The notes below the pieces were generated by a model, which made no database searches, had not been told where the DNA came from, and saw only the letters and a program-made list of their open reading frames with translations. DNA of 64,000 bases from Synanceia verrucosa (lineage: Eukaryota; Chordata; Actinopteri; Perciformes; Synanceiidae), in the NCBI GenBank assembly GCA_029721515.1, contig CM056565.1, positions 13,315,242 to 13,379,241 of the forward strand, in the 5' to 3' direction. This document shows positions 51,015-62,966 of the stretch, piece by piece (position 1 is the stretch's first letter; each line of letters starts with the position of its first letter). A program made the translations under genes and the position numbers.

Positions 51015-51600
51015 CGTGTTATGAATGTGATAACTGTTGACAGCACACAGCCTGGCTACAGCTAACTCTCCCGCGAATTATTTTTCATACTCAAACAGCA
51101 AGCGATGGGATGTTCACGGACGAGCCGATTCTTTACAGCGAACAAGAAGAGCCGGGGAGACAGGCACACCAAAGACAGCGAGGGTAGAGATACAGAGAGC
51201 AAACGATAGAGGGGGAGCCAGATTTAAATGAAAGCGGGTCAGGAAAAATTGTTTTTTCCCTTTTTGTAACTTGGTTACGCTGCGGTGGCAAGTCAATTGT
51301 CCACTGAAAAACACTGAATAAAAATGCTTACAAACACAGAAACCATTCATAATTGATAAATTAAGCTTAAATAGAACGTTCACACTAGTGATAATAATGA
51401 AGAACCATGTGGGAACCGTAAGAGTTAGAATCTTCTGAGCGAATCTTTGAAAAGAGCCGGACTTCCCATCTCCGTTGCGACTTCCGCTTGTGCCGCGGCT
51501 CCATCTTCTTTAGTTTTAATGGCGGTTGGTGACGCAGCCTGGAGGCACATTACCGTCACCTAGCGACCGAGTCTAAGGTGCCAAAAGGCGAGTAGTAAGT
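51015..51600. promoter_or_regulatory. rfc3 promoter region, possibly bidirectional
   Basis: Upstream of the rfc3 start. It contains an ETS-type ACTTCCGCTT (51480-51489), a GC-rich segment with GCCGCGGCTCC, and ATGGCGG on the plus strand (51520-51526) in a block that could be a divergent first exon. A roughly 100-bp CpG-containing island-like stretch spans 51465-51590. No TATA box. Transcription starts were not determined. Confidence 0.45.
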
Positions 51601-54353
51601 CTAATTTCTCATCTTGGAAATCACCAAAAGTGTAAGTAAACTACTGGGTACAAGACGTGACAGTCTTTTAACTGAAAATGATGTATTATGTATCACTTTT
51701 AGCATGACTGTTGCCAGCTACCTAAAGCCTGAGTCATGTGTTTAAAACAATGTGTTCACTATGTCCACAGTGACAGAGTACACAGGTCCATTACTTAAAT
51801 CAGTGGTCTAAAGATTACAAGTAAAAGTCCTGAATTCAAGTTCAGAAGTGTGCTGCTGTTAACAAGAAGTAAAGTTATCAAAAGTACAGTACAGTCTCGT
51901 CAAAGCAGCTAATGTCATTTTGCAAAACGGTGCCTGTGTATACCTAAGTGTCCTGTTGTACTAGAAAAGCACAGTACAATACATTTTTTAAACTTTTAAC
52001 ACCCATGTGCAATATTATAACCTATTTTTATTTATTTATTTGTTCATTCCTTCATTTATTCATCTGCAATTGTTATAACAACTGTACACACTACCTGGTT
52101 TAGAAAATGTATTATCTTATAATTTTTATAATTATTTTAAAAATATTTTCCTTTAATTCTCTTCTGTTTTATGTGAGTACCATAAGCTTTTACACCAAGT
52201 GAAATTCCTGGTGTGTGCAAGCTCCTCTTGATTCTTGATATATTATTTTGTTTTTGTCACTATTTAATGCATATAAGAGTCATTTAAGTACAGCACTTAA
52301 GTGAATGTCTCTTCAGCAGACACATGAGGTGACCTCCATAGTTTCCCTCTTGCATGGCATACAGTATGTTAAGATATAAGCAGAGATTTGTCTTAACACC
52401 ATAAAGGACAATGTTGCACCTTGGCTTATCTTGTTGGGAGAAAGACGTTTTTTCTAGCAGATTAATCTGATTCTCTGTCCTAATGTATAAATGATGCTGA
52501 CTTTTCTGTGGCAACAGATTGGCAGGTGTTTACAGTGAAGACAGAAAGACTACAGCAATAACACCCAGGAATGTGAGATCCCATTCAACAACAACAAAAG
52601 CTTGTGATGTCACTGTGCGGCCATGTCACGATGAGAAGCGGTGAGCTGGTAGGAATACCTCTCTAAATGTGCTGTTTTATGTACAAGAGGTCTTATTAAA
52701 TACCTTTATTCTATGTTCACCATCTGAACAACCCATTTATCTGTCAGTAACAGTCTTAACAGTCTGATTCAGGACCATGCAGAAAGTTACAACTTTACAC
52801 ATCTTACATGTTTTTTTGCCCGTCACCTCTTCACACAAGAAAGTGCAGACTTGTAAATCCATGTTTTCTATCATGCAGTGAGTAGAGTTGGAAACTACAT
52901 GCACTTGTCTGACGTCATGCATGTGAATGTTTGTTGTTTTTTGTCTTATACTGTGTCTGCCCTACACCCATGTCAAGATAACAAAGCTTGAATAGCTCAG
53001 TGTGGGTGTATGAGCAGCTTTAGTCTTGACTGATGTGCTTTCCCTCAGTGGAATTGATTTATAGACTTCATAAAATAAGGCACTCATAACAGATCTAACG
53101 CTGTACATGCTGATTATTCTTTTCTTTAATTGTTTTATTGTGTTGGCTGCTGTCACTATCTACCTGTCAAATCTCACCTTGCCTTCTTTCTGAGCTTTTT
53201 CTTCACTTTGCTGTCTCTCATCCTGACCCAGGTAACTATAGGCTACCTCTTTATGACAGGAATGTTTTATGTGGATGAGCATGTCTCAGCAGGCTGGCAT
53301 AGCTTCTACTGAAATTCATGTTTGAGTTAAATGAATTGACATCCATCATCACAGCAATGTAGGGCAATGAAACATCTGGGATTTTTAGTGCATGGCTGAT
53401 AGTTCAAATTGAGTTGATGCTATGTTGACTTTTTTTAAAAGGCCAGTCCACAGTGAAATTTCAAATAGCATCTGGTTTGTGTCCTTCTCATCTGATACAT
53501 TAAACAAGAATGCCTCTTTTTACAGTGAAAAACCACAGCTGAACTATTATGATGATCGTTTCTTTTCAAATTTACTTAAACTGCTGCAAAAGTACAACAT
53601 ACAGTATTATCTTAATAGCTGACCAAATAGCTAGTTAGATTGTGGGTGGAGAAACATCACACTCCACCTTGACCAGATCTCTTCTAACCAAGACCTTGAG
53701 GTTCAAACAGGCCTCAACAGGCAGAATCATCCTCAAGGTTAACGTACAAATAACAGGTCTGCACTCTTGACCTACAAAACATAAAATCCAATGTTTGCTG
53801 GCAAACTTGAGGAATTCCACAGTCCATCGACAGCTTTGTGAGGACCATAAGTCCTTTTTAGTTGATGAAGGCTTGCAGCGTTGCCGCAGTTACAACAAGT
53901 ACGAACTGAGAGTTATTTAGAGATCATAGGAACATGTTAAAAGCATTACCTCATGTGTTGTCGGGGAATGTGCTTCCAAGGTGAAAAATCCTTTGCTTCC
54001 AGCTATATTAGACAGCACTGAGTGAAAAGGAGGAATGGGGACAGGAGGGCGAAAGATGTGACTCAGGCCCCAAGCCTATTAATCAAAGTCTTACTTGTCT
54101 AGTGTACGTGCAGCTATTTAGTCTGCCTGATCATTTCTACACCTTTCATTTGGTTTGGGTGCATGATTTATATTTGTGCTCTCTTGCGTTCACATGCAAC
54201 ATGACAGGAACACACACACACACACACACACACACACATTTTGTTCAGGTAGCGCTAACACCTGCCTGTAGAGCTCACTGTCTTCTTGTTGAGGTAATGT
54301 AGGAGGGGAGAGCATTCCTCAGTCCTTTTTCTTTTTCTCTCCTCCCCTCGCAG
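51601..54353. other. no gene seen; probable first intron or upstream region of stard13
   Basis: 2.75 kb of A/T-rich DNA with a (CA)n run at 54210-54238. Open frames are short and unsupported. The true first exon of the stard13 transcript may lie here or near 51.53 kb. Confidence 0.45.
54210..54238. repeat. (CA)n microsatellite upstream of the stard13-like 5' exon
   Basis: About 14 CA units, ~115 bp before the acceptor at 54353. Confidence 0.95.
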
Positions 54354-54470
54354 GATGTAAACTCACTCCTTCTGTGTTATCGCCATCATGCAGCTCATGA
54401 ACACTACGCTGCCTCTGCTGGATACATGTGTTACCTTCTTCGTTGGATGAACTTTGCACAGAAACTTCTG
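54354..54470 (+). other. stard13: probable 5' UTR exon of the stard13-like gene
   Basis: Pyrimidine tract and CAG acceptor (54351-54353) and a CTG|GTATGT donor bound a 117-nt exon. Joined to the next exon at 55162, both relevant frames hit stops before the main start, so I read it as untranslated. It contains an ATG directly followed by TAA and an 18-codon uORF (MQLMNTTLPL...). Confidence 0.45.
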
Positions 54471-55171
54471 GTATGTTGAAATATCAATTTTGTATTCTTT
54501 TTTTATGAAGCAGTGTTTGGTTTTGTATTTTTAAGAACCAAATGTAAATATCGCATTTACTGAAATTAAGATAGTAAAATGTATGTACAGTAACATTAAT
54601 AATATAAAATATTACTGTACAATATCACAGACAGTCATGGTTTACATACATTGGGAACAAATGACTTTGAAATTATTTGTCTGTTTTACAAACACGTGCT
54701 GTCATTTCAAACTATTTTGAAGACCCACCACTCTGTGTTTGAAGGACAAAGAAAAAAGCCCGGCAAGGAAAGGGTGTGTTGGCTGCAGCTGAAAATACCC
54801 ACCAGGAAAAAACAACATGTTTGAACAAAATGAAAAAAAAAAAAAGTGTGACCTGTGAGGGTTTTGTGAAGGCATACTTTGTTGACTTTGGCATAGGGCA
54901 GCCACATCTGTGAATATTTGGACACAAAAGATCCCTTTTCTAATACTTATAACAGAGTATTCACAGAATCAAAATATAGGGGAAATTATTTTTACAGAAA
55001 TAATTTAATCAAACTGCAATACAAGACCATATCTTAAATTATTTATAATTCATCTAAACATTAAGTCAGCATGCACTTCCAGACATAAACGTCCATTTAC
55101 AGAAACAAATGACACTGGATTAAACAGCCATATAATCTGCTCTGTTCTCTCCATCTCTCAGGTATCGAAGG

Positions 55172-55297
55172 ATGAAATATGAGTCAAATTGTAAATCTCA
55201 ACCACTTTATTTTAGCAGCTGTACATTAATATTCTTCTGGCTCTGTGATGCATGGAGGTCCAGTAGCTGCACTGCTGGATTTGCCCACAGGCTGTGA
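55172..55297 (+). CDS. uORF of 41 codons in the stard13-like 5' UTR
   Basis: ATG at 55172, shortly after the presumed acceptor at 55161, opens a 41-residue frame that ends TGA at 55295-55297, 58 nt before the main ATG at 55356. There is no similarity I know. It is likely to damp translation of the main frame if the exon call is right. Confidence 0.35.
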   Translation: MKYESNCKSQPLYFSSCTLIFFWLCDAWRSSSCTAGFAHRL

Positions 55298-55355
55298 GTG
55301 ACCTGCAAGGTCAAGTTCCCCTCTTGACTCAAAGTTCAAAGGCAAACCCACAGCC

Positions 55356-58300
55356 ATGTCTGAACCTGTTCCTCTGCTGCATTGTGCTGCAGGTCCTGTG
55401 ACCAGTCTTGCTCAAAGATGGAAGGAGCTGAAGGTGGACGTCAGCTGTAATGCGACTGACTCAAAGCAGAGCTCAGACATGGCTTCTGGAACAGGTCGCA
55501 ACATGGTTGTTAGTAGTTACAGTCGTCTGCCAGCATCTGTGAATGCATCAGAGGACGACTCATTGGATGTGCTAAGAGTAGTAAAGCACAAGCCAAGTGC
55601 CATTGTGTTCTGTAACTATGGCTGCAGTGCTGAAAACCAGGTGATCTCTGATGTGGGGGAGTCCTCTTCATCCACCGCTGAAGAGGCAGAGGGCGACGAT
55701 GATGAGGATGATTTTCCCAAGGCGTCACAATATAAGGAATTCCTGGTCAGTCGTCACCGTAGAAACTTGAGCAGAAACAGGAAGTGGTCGAGAAAGAGAC
55801 AGGATGCCCAGCCTAATGGAGCTGCTGCATCTGGCTGGCAGAAGCCCACCAACAAGGGAAAACCTGAGTTCGCAGGTAGCCAGGAGGAAGAAGAAATGCA
55901 GCAGAACAATGGAAAACAGGTAAGAAAAACAAGACAGGAGAAGAGTGATAACAAAGACAAAGAAGTCTTATTCACTCTGTAGAATTTCCAAAGAAAGCAA
56001 TTCAATAGCTGAATGCCTGCGTTACACTGCACTGCTGACGGGCCTTTACCACAGCAGATAACTCATAATGTGAAGTGTCTCAGGGACTAAAGCGCTATCA
56101 TTCACAACACCAGGACCAGAACATTAATTTTATTATGAAAATAATGTCACTTCATTTATTAGTTTTTTTTTTGTTTTTATTTTCCCACTGTGATTTGACA
56201 AAAAAAAAATGAGCCTGTTTTGTAACTGTGACACCTTCTTCTACCACTAGAGGGCAGCAAATTGTTTCCTCTGAGCTACTGAACTGCTTATCGTTGTATA
56301 TTGTTTTACAGTGTATCTTCCAGATTTTTGACTATCAGCTGGAATCTGTATAATTGCTAGCATCATTAACATTCAAAGTACTGCTCTACGTTGCAGTAGG
56401 TTAGGATGTATACTGTAGCAAGAAATAACATAAGTTAATCATTTAACGTTCCCACAACAGGGAGAGAGCGCAACATTACAGTGCGGGCCCATATAAAAAA
56501 AAAAGAACCAGTGACATAAAGAAAATAAATAAATAAATGTGTTTCAAGTAGAATAGGTAAAATGTGTAGGTAAAATCAGTAGGAAACAAAGGTAAGTAAG
56601 TATACAAATAATAGACTAATAATTAATAATCCAGACCAGATAAAAAAACTAAGTCAAAGGAAATGTACTAGCCTACATGATTGACCAAATTTGGCTTCTT
56701 TATTGAATGTCATCCATTTTTTAAATGAAGAAGGAAAGTGTAAAAAAAGGGGGCATGTGAATATAAAGGAATAATTAAGAATATTTTGGCAGGTATACCT
56801 TCAATTATAAATTCCTCTCATTTTTCTCCTGGCCCGGTCTGGTATCTCCACCTCCCAGCATGCCCCCTACCAGCAGTAACAGTGTGAGCGTGCCTCTGAC
56901 GGCGTTCTCACACCTGTCAGAGCAGCCCTCAGTGGCTGGCACGTTCCCATAACGCTCCTCTGGCACGCTGCACGCTGTTCTCCCCTCTTGGACTGAAATG
57001 AAAGGATTTGTTCTCCCCGCGCTCCTTTTGTGATGTCGTTCTCAGAGTTTGACCAAGTAGCTTTTAAAGTCACTTATTGACAGGCTTAGGCAGCGCTCAT
57101 TTGAATACCTGTTAAGTCAAAGAGGCCCCATTGTGGCTCCGCATTCTTGGAATATCTGGTTTAGAGCAGTTTTCGTCACACTACACAATGTGGGTAACAA
57201 TTAAGAGTAAAAACCTAAATATTGAAACTGCATTTAGAGTGAAAAGAATCTCAATAACCTGGCTGCAATACTCAAGTCTGGCATGAATTATTGTGTCCCA
57301 GTAGAAAATCTACTTTTTCTGACTTGAGTATACAAATAAAAGTGTGACTCTTTCATTTCCAGAAAACATAATATACAACCAGTGATTACTGTCATTTCCA
57401 GTATCTAAAGCCTATAGATATGAAGCTACTGCTGCATACTCCTGCTCTGCTATTGTTTAGTTATTGTACCAACATGATATGATGGCCTACACTCATTTAA
57501 TTATTCATACTCTTTTAGACTTGTGTTACAATAATGCATTTTAACCTTTCCAAGACTGCTCAGACAAATAATGAAATGGTCTTATAGCAGAGGTATAGGG
57601 ATGTGTTAAGAGCTCTATCCTCCATAAAGGACACTACTTTGGTCATACGTTTATTAACATTTCATGAACTTTGAGAGCACTCTGCAGTGAAAAGTAAGTC
57701 TGTGCCACACTGTGCATTTGTGTTCACATTAGCACATTTTATGCGCTACTCTGCGTATATATGTCCATGTTTGCAGTCACTCCCTGTGCTCTCCCTTCGC
57801 CCTGCTCTGTCCCCCATCGTGAGGGTAAAAATAGCACCCTGCTGCACATAGACAGCCTTCTGTGCTTCTGTGTGTAGGAATCTGGAGATGTGGGGGCTGT
57901 AACGCACAGGAAATGGCTTTACTGCCAAGGCCGTTACTGCAGATATTTTTTAAACCGGTCAACATGATGGGTTTGGGAGTGGGAGTGGGCAGAAGGGTGT
58001 GTTTGTGTGTGTGAGTGTGTGAGTGGTTTGGTGCATTCATGTGTCTGTGCATGTATGTGTATGAGTGAGGGGGCTGTTTTTGGACTTCAGGCTCCTCAAA
58101 GGGGCCCTATGTGCTGCTATCAGCCTCTGGGACTCTGGGATTGGCAGCAGAGCCCAGAAACAAAGCAGTTTGTTCATTTCCTGGAAGGCCAGTGAACAAG
58201 TGTCTCAGTCAGAGTCCATGACCAATGGGTGGAGAGGGAAAGAGAGAGAAAGCGAGGGTTTAGGTATGTCTATAACTGAGCTGTGTGGAATGGACACTAG

Positions 58301-61300
58301 ATTACAACACATTTACATTACGAGCATTAGCCACACTGCTGTTTCTATGTAGTTTAAAGGAAGTGACTTTACCTGTGGCTTCAGTATTTCTCCTCTATCA
58401 AAGGTTTCTCGCCCGACAATAATCTCATTGAGAAGGTGTCACCTCCTCCACATTGCAGGTCCCCATTTTCAGGCTGAAAAAGCACAATGTTCATCTGCGA
58501 GGAGCCAATGAAGGGTGGAGTAGATGAGATAGAGGAGTGTGTGTTGGGCCAAGTTCAGCAGTGTAAGCTGAACCCCAGAGTTTGTCCTTATTACATATTT
58601 AGGTGCTTTTTCTCTCTGACCTGTGTGTGTTCAGGCTGCCACTTCGTGTGAATCTATGACCCTGCTGATGAAAAAGTTGGATCACCTCAGTGAAGGGATC
58701 CAGGAAGTCCAAAGCGGCGGTTCCTCGCACTCAGACGTGGCTGAAGCTGATGAGGAGCAGCAAGGCCTTACGGTATGGCTAAATCAAGACTGGATTATTT
58801 ATATGGTGTGTTAAACAGGCTTTGCATGTGTAATTGTTATTTTAAAATCAAATGAACAAAAGATGAAAAAAGCTCAATGAACAATACACTTGCCAATCAT
58901 GCATGTACGTATATGTAGTGGATATGCACAGTTTTTGAATGGAGTTTGGTTCTATCTCCTGTCTGTAATCATAAATATTCACTGCATTAAAATTAAAATC
59001 TTGTTGTTGCACCTGCACAAGAGTTATAAAATATGGTTCCTCAAATATATAAATTGCATGAATGAGTTTTGCATGAACTTCATGAATTTGTGAATTATAT
59101 GGATTTGATTTATCTGCAGAAAAAAAACAAAGCACAAAGTGTAATATATCAGCTGAGAGAATAGTTCATATCCACAGCAGTATTTTACACCGTGGCCACA
59201 CATACTCAAGTGTGAAGCACTTACCATTGAGTCATCATACAGTGGACCACATACACAGGTTTGGCCTACTTAGTGTTATGGGTTGCCAGGTGTGCAGTCT
59301 TTCCCCTATTTAATATGGGGTGGATTCATTAAGAATAATAGTTTGGATGGGCTCCAAGTCTGTTGTTTTTCCACCATTAACGCCTTTCCTATATCACATG
59401 GTTTTTCACTCATCTGGCATCCTTCTGGAAACAGCATCAATCCTCCAGGAACCATAGATAGTAAGAGCTCACAGTAGCATACTGTTTATTTTAAAGGTTT
59501 ATTCAACATCATTTCTAGAGGGAGATGGCAGCTAGCTCCTGTGCTGGGCTCCTCTGCTCTGCTCTGATCTCACATTACATTCCAGCTGCCTCATTATGCT
59601 CACCAAGTGTAAATCTGGTAACCTCAAACAGCTCTTAAACCAACAGCTCAGAACTTTAGGAATTCTTATAAAAAGACTGCATTTAATCACACTAATCTTA
59701 ATCAAACTGTCTGGCAAGCCAGTAAAACAGCAATAAAGCTGACATTTTTAGCTTTGTGTGTCACATTATCTGTCCGGTATTTTTATGAAGCACTGAAGTA
59801 ACTTTAATTTGCAGTGGGGATAGAAGTATTTTGCGGCAACCCATAAAGGTAAAACACACAATATGGGTCAATAAAATGGAAAATCAATAAGAATGTTCAG
59901 TTCTGCTGCCTGTCATGTAGTGGAAGAGGAGCAGAGAGACCGTTTGTCCCCAAACATGTCAAATATTTATAGGATAATAAAGATTAGATGAATTTAGCCC
60001 AGTAAAAGACATTCAGGTTTGGATGCAGGGCAGAATGATAAGGAATTAACATTAACTCTTTGAGTGCCAGCCCTTTTTTAAAAATGAAAGTGCCTTGTGC
60101 AAACATTTTTGGCCATTTTGAGTCAGCTTTCATGATGCACAGAATATTTTGTACTATGACACTGAATAAAAACACAGAATAGCTCAAATGAAAGAAGAGA
60201 CTCTCTATTTCATCATGAAAAAAATGTTTTTAAATTGTTCCATTCTTGTTTTATCAGAGGTAGAGTAGAGGCCACTTTCACCAAAATCACCTTTTTTTCC
60301 CCCCAGATTCCGTTTGTTTTGCTCGTCTCCACTTCCTGCTTTGATCTCTGTGGCGTATACCATCTCTTTATGTCCTGATTTACAAATCCCAGAAGTCCCA
60401 ATATTACTCACAGGTTGTGTGAGACTCTTTTGTCCCTGCTGCCAAAAAAACACTTTGACGTTTATATATGTTTATTATATGTTTATGGCACTCAAGCATT
60501 CTATTTTAAAAGCCATACATACGTTGAATTATTGAATTAAGAAAAGATAGTAGCAGTAGTAGTTTTAGTAGTCTATCTGTCTGTCTGTCTATCTATCTAT
60601 CTATCAACAATTATTTTTTTGCCATTTGTCGTGGTCTTAATATAGAAAACTGCACAAATAAATAAAACTAAATAACTGCTTTTACTTTTGTACTCACTGT
60701 CGTGTAATCTTTTCCTCATTGCATTTTTTTTTAAACTTTCCATTTTAGACATTTAATGTCATTGTTAGCTGTGTCATTCTCACAGATTGAGGGAGGGATG
60801 TTGGTCCATTGGGTTGAAACAACTTAATTAAAACAACTACTAGGTGGATTGCTATGAAATGTGGTACAGACATCCATATCATCGAGAGGCAACATCAGCT
60901 GTGTGGGTTCTCTCCGGGTACTCCAGGTTCCTCCCACCATCCAAAAACATGTATGGGGATTAGGTTAATTGGCTACTTCAAATTGACCGCAGGTGTGAAT
61001 GTGAGTGTGAATGGTTGTCTGTCTCTATGTGTCCTGTGATGAGGTGGCGACTTGTCCCCCAGTCGGGGGACCCTGGAGTTTAACAGGTTAAACATTCCTC
61101 CTGCTGGCACACTGTCACTGTAAACATGATTTATCTCAGTGCACCTCTCTTTTAGCCTTTTAGACTTGTGAAGCTCCTATTGGTTTGATGGGAAAGATCA
61201 GAACAGATAATACATCAAAATTCAAACAAACCACTTTAATCAAGAGTAAATAATGCGGAAAGAGCGTTGAGCCAAAATTAGAAATTCAGATGAGGTTTCC

Positions 61301-62966
61301 CAGTTTGAACTGTGTTGTTTTGGGGACACAGTGTCCTTGATGTTGTTATCTAACTGTGACATCATACTCAGAAAATTAGAAACGGCATCATGCCATCTCT
61401 ATGCTGGAAATCATCCACAGGGTCAGAAAGGGAACTTCCTAGACAGACGAGCATTGTATGTTGCTATGAAGGGAAAATTTGTCTCTCTGTGCACGTATTT
61501 GAAGATTGGATTCTTGCATGCTGTTTACGGAAATTTATGCCATTCCTCCTTCACTGTCAGTCACATGTTCATACACTTCCACTATCGGCTCAGTGTAGGA
61601 CGGGAGGGGAGAGCGGGAAGCACAGTGGCGGCTGGGTACAGTAGTTGAGTCATGAGGTCAAGCAGGGATGGACTTTCCAGTTTTGTCACTGAGCGGACAA
61701 ACAGACGGTACGAGGATGGGCTGGATACGGGGGCGGGGGATTTTTTTCTGAATGAGAGAAGGGCAGACACATCATCATCAGTGTCTTATATCTTCAAACA
61801 CTCCCCACTGACACTAAATACACCACAGAAACCAAACTGAGATCTGAGAGCTGCTGAGGAGGCAGGTGACATGAAGACAGAGAGGAGGGTAAGAGACCGG
61901 AGGAGACACAGCGACATAGAGGCTTTTATTAAACAGACATAACTGCAAGTAATATGAGCAAACGGGACAATAAATGGACGAAAGAATGGGTAGCAGTTGA
62001 AACCATAATAGCATGTTAGTCGTCTTGACAGCATTATGATGAAAAACAGATTCTTATAATGAAGATATTGTGGACAAAATGTGTGTTCCCTTTACGGCTC
62101 TTCCTGAACCATTTCTTTTTTCCTGAAACATTTTTGGGTGAATTTTTCCTTAGTCGATGCGAGGGTCGTTTGTAAAGGACAGATTGTACATATTGTAAAG
62201 ACCTCTGAGGCAAATTTGTAATATATGACATCGGATGATACAAATAAATTTAACTTGACTTTCAGGATGAAAAGAAGGAAAAATATAACTAATGGGATTG
62301 AAAATATATATATATGTATGTTGTAAACTTAAGAAACACTAGTAAGAATACAGTTTGTATGACTGATAATGATGATAACTTTACTCACTATGGATTGGTG
62401 ATTTTATACTGATGAAAAAAAAAAATAGATAGAGTGAAATGCATCTTGTTTTATTGCCTTATTCATAACATGTAAACAAAGTCCACTCTGCAGCTTTAGC
62501 TTTTGATTAAATTACATGGGCTTCCTACACTGTTGGAGTTTCCCATGTTCAAATTTCCATTTATTTCGGGAGCTTTACAAATTTATTGTATTGGTTTAAA
62601 TTGAAAGTCTTAGGATGGGCCTTTTGATGGGTTTTGTCAGTTTCTGGTTCTAAAGTCAAGACTTGAGTTTTAATATCACCTCCAGAAATCCTTTAAGTGC
62701 AAAGAGAAACATTTAAATTTTAACTAAAACTAACTCAATCATAATGTCTCTCTCTGAATCTCACTTCTTCTTCTCTGTCCTCTCAGAGTGCTCCTGCTGT
62801 GGACAGGATGTTGAGCCGAGTGCTGAGTCATGATCAGGGAACCTCCAGAACCCCAGACAAGCTTGAGCCACTGACCAGGCGACGCTCACGACCTTTGACC
62901 CGCAGCAGACCACTGACCCGCTCGTCTCTATCGTCCCCTGCACATCTTCATGCTCGACGGGCCAGG
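55356..62966 (+). CDS. stard13: stard13 long isoform, N-terminal 294 residues (gene continues beyond the window)
   Basis: STARD13 (DLC2) is a RhoGAP tumour suppressor with SAM, RhoGAP and START domains. Only the region before the SAM domain is in this window. Coding exons in phase 0: 55356-55919, 58635-58772, 62787-62966. The start ATG has a good context (CAGCCATG). Visible features are a serine/acidic stretch (ESSSSTAEEAEGDDDEDD), a basic segment (RHRRNLSRNRKWSRKRQ), then ESMTLLMKKLDHLSEGIQEV, which matches in form the DSMVLLIMKLDQLDQDIENAL segment that precedes the SAM domain in DLC1. The third exon is rich in R/S with a repeated RPLTRS. Family identity is inferred from that motif and from synteny (human STARD13 lies between KL and RFC3). 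No SAM, GAP or START sequence is in the window to confirm it. Introns are large (2.7 and 4.0 kb). Confidence 0.6.
60054..60291. repeat. dispersed repeat, copy B (stard13 intron)
   Basis: Second copy of the sequence at 31068-31308. Its length is almost identical (238 vs 241 bp), and the same conserved blocks are separated by small indels and substitutions. Confidence 0.8.
60571..60605. repeat. (CTGT)n(CTAT)n compound microsatellite in stard13 intron
   Basis: CTGT units pass directly into CTAT units, just downstream of a TAG-rich stretch. Confidence 0.9.
60805..61075. repeat. two adjoining common teleost repeat fragments in stard13 intron
   Basis: 60805-60890 (GGTGGATTGCTATGAAATGT, GTACAGACATCCATATCA) and 60895-61075 (GTGGGTTCTCTCCGGGTACT, TTCCTCCCACCATCCAAAAA, GTGAATGTGAGTGTGAATGG) each resemble dispersed repeats seen widely in fish genomes. 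No termini or copies inside this window. Class not determined. Confidence 0.45.

Noticed and set aside
60571..60605. Tandem CTGT/CTAT repeat as a functional array
   Set aside because: Ordinary tetranucleotide microsatellite.
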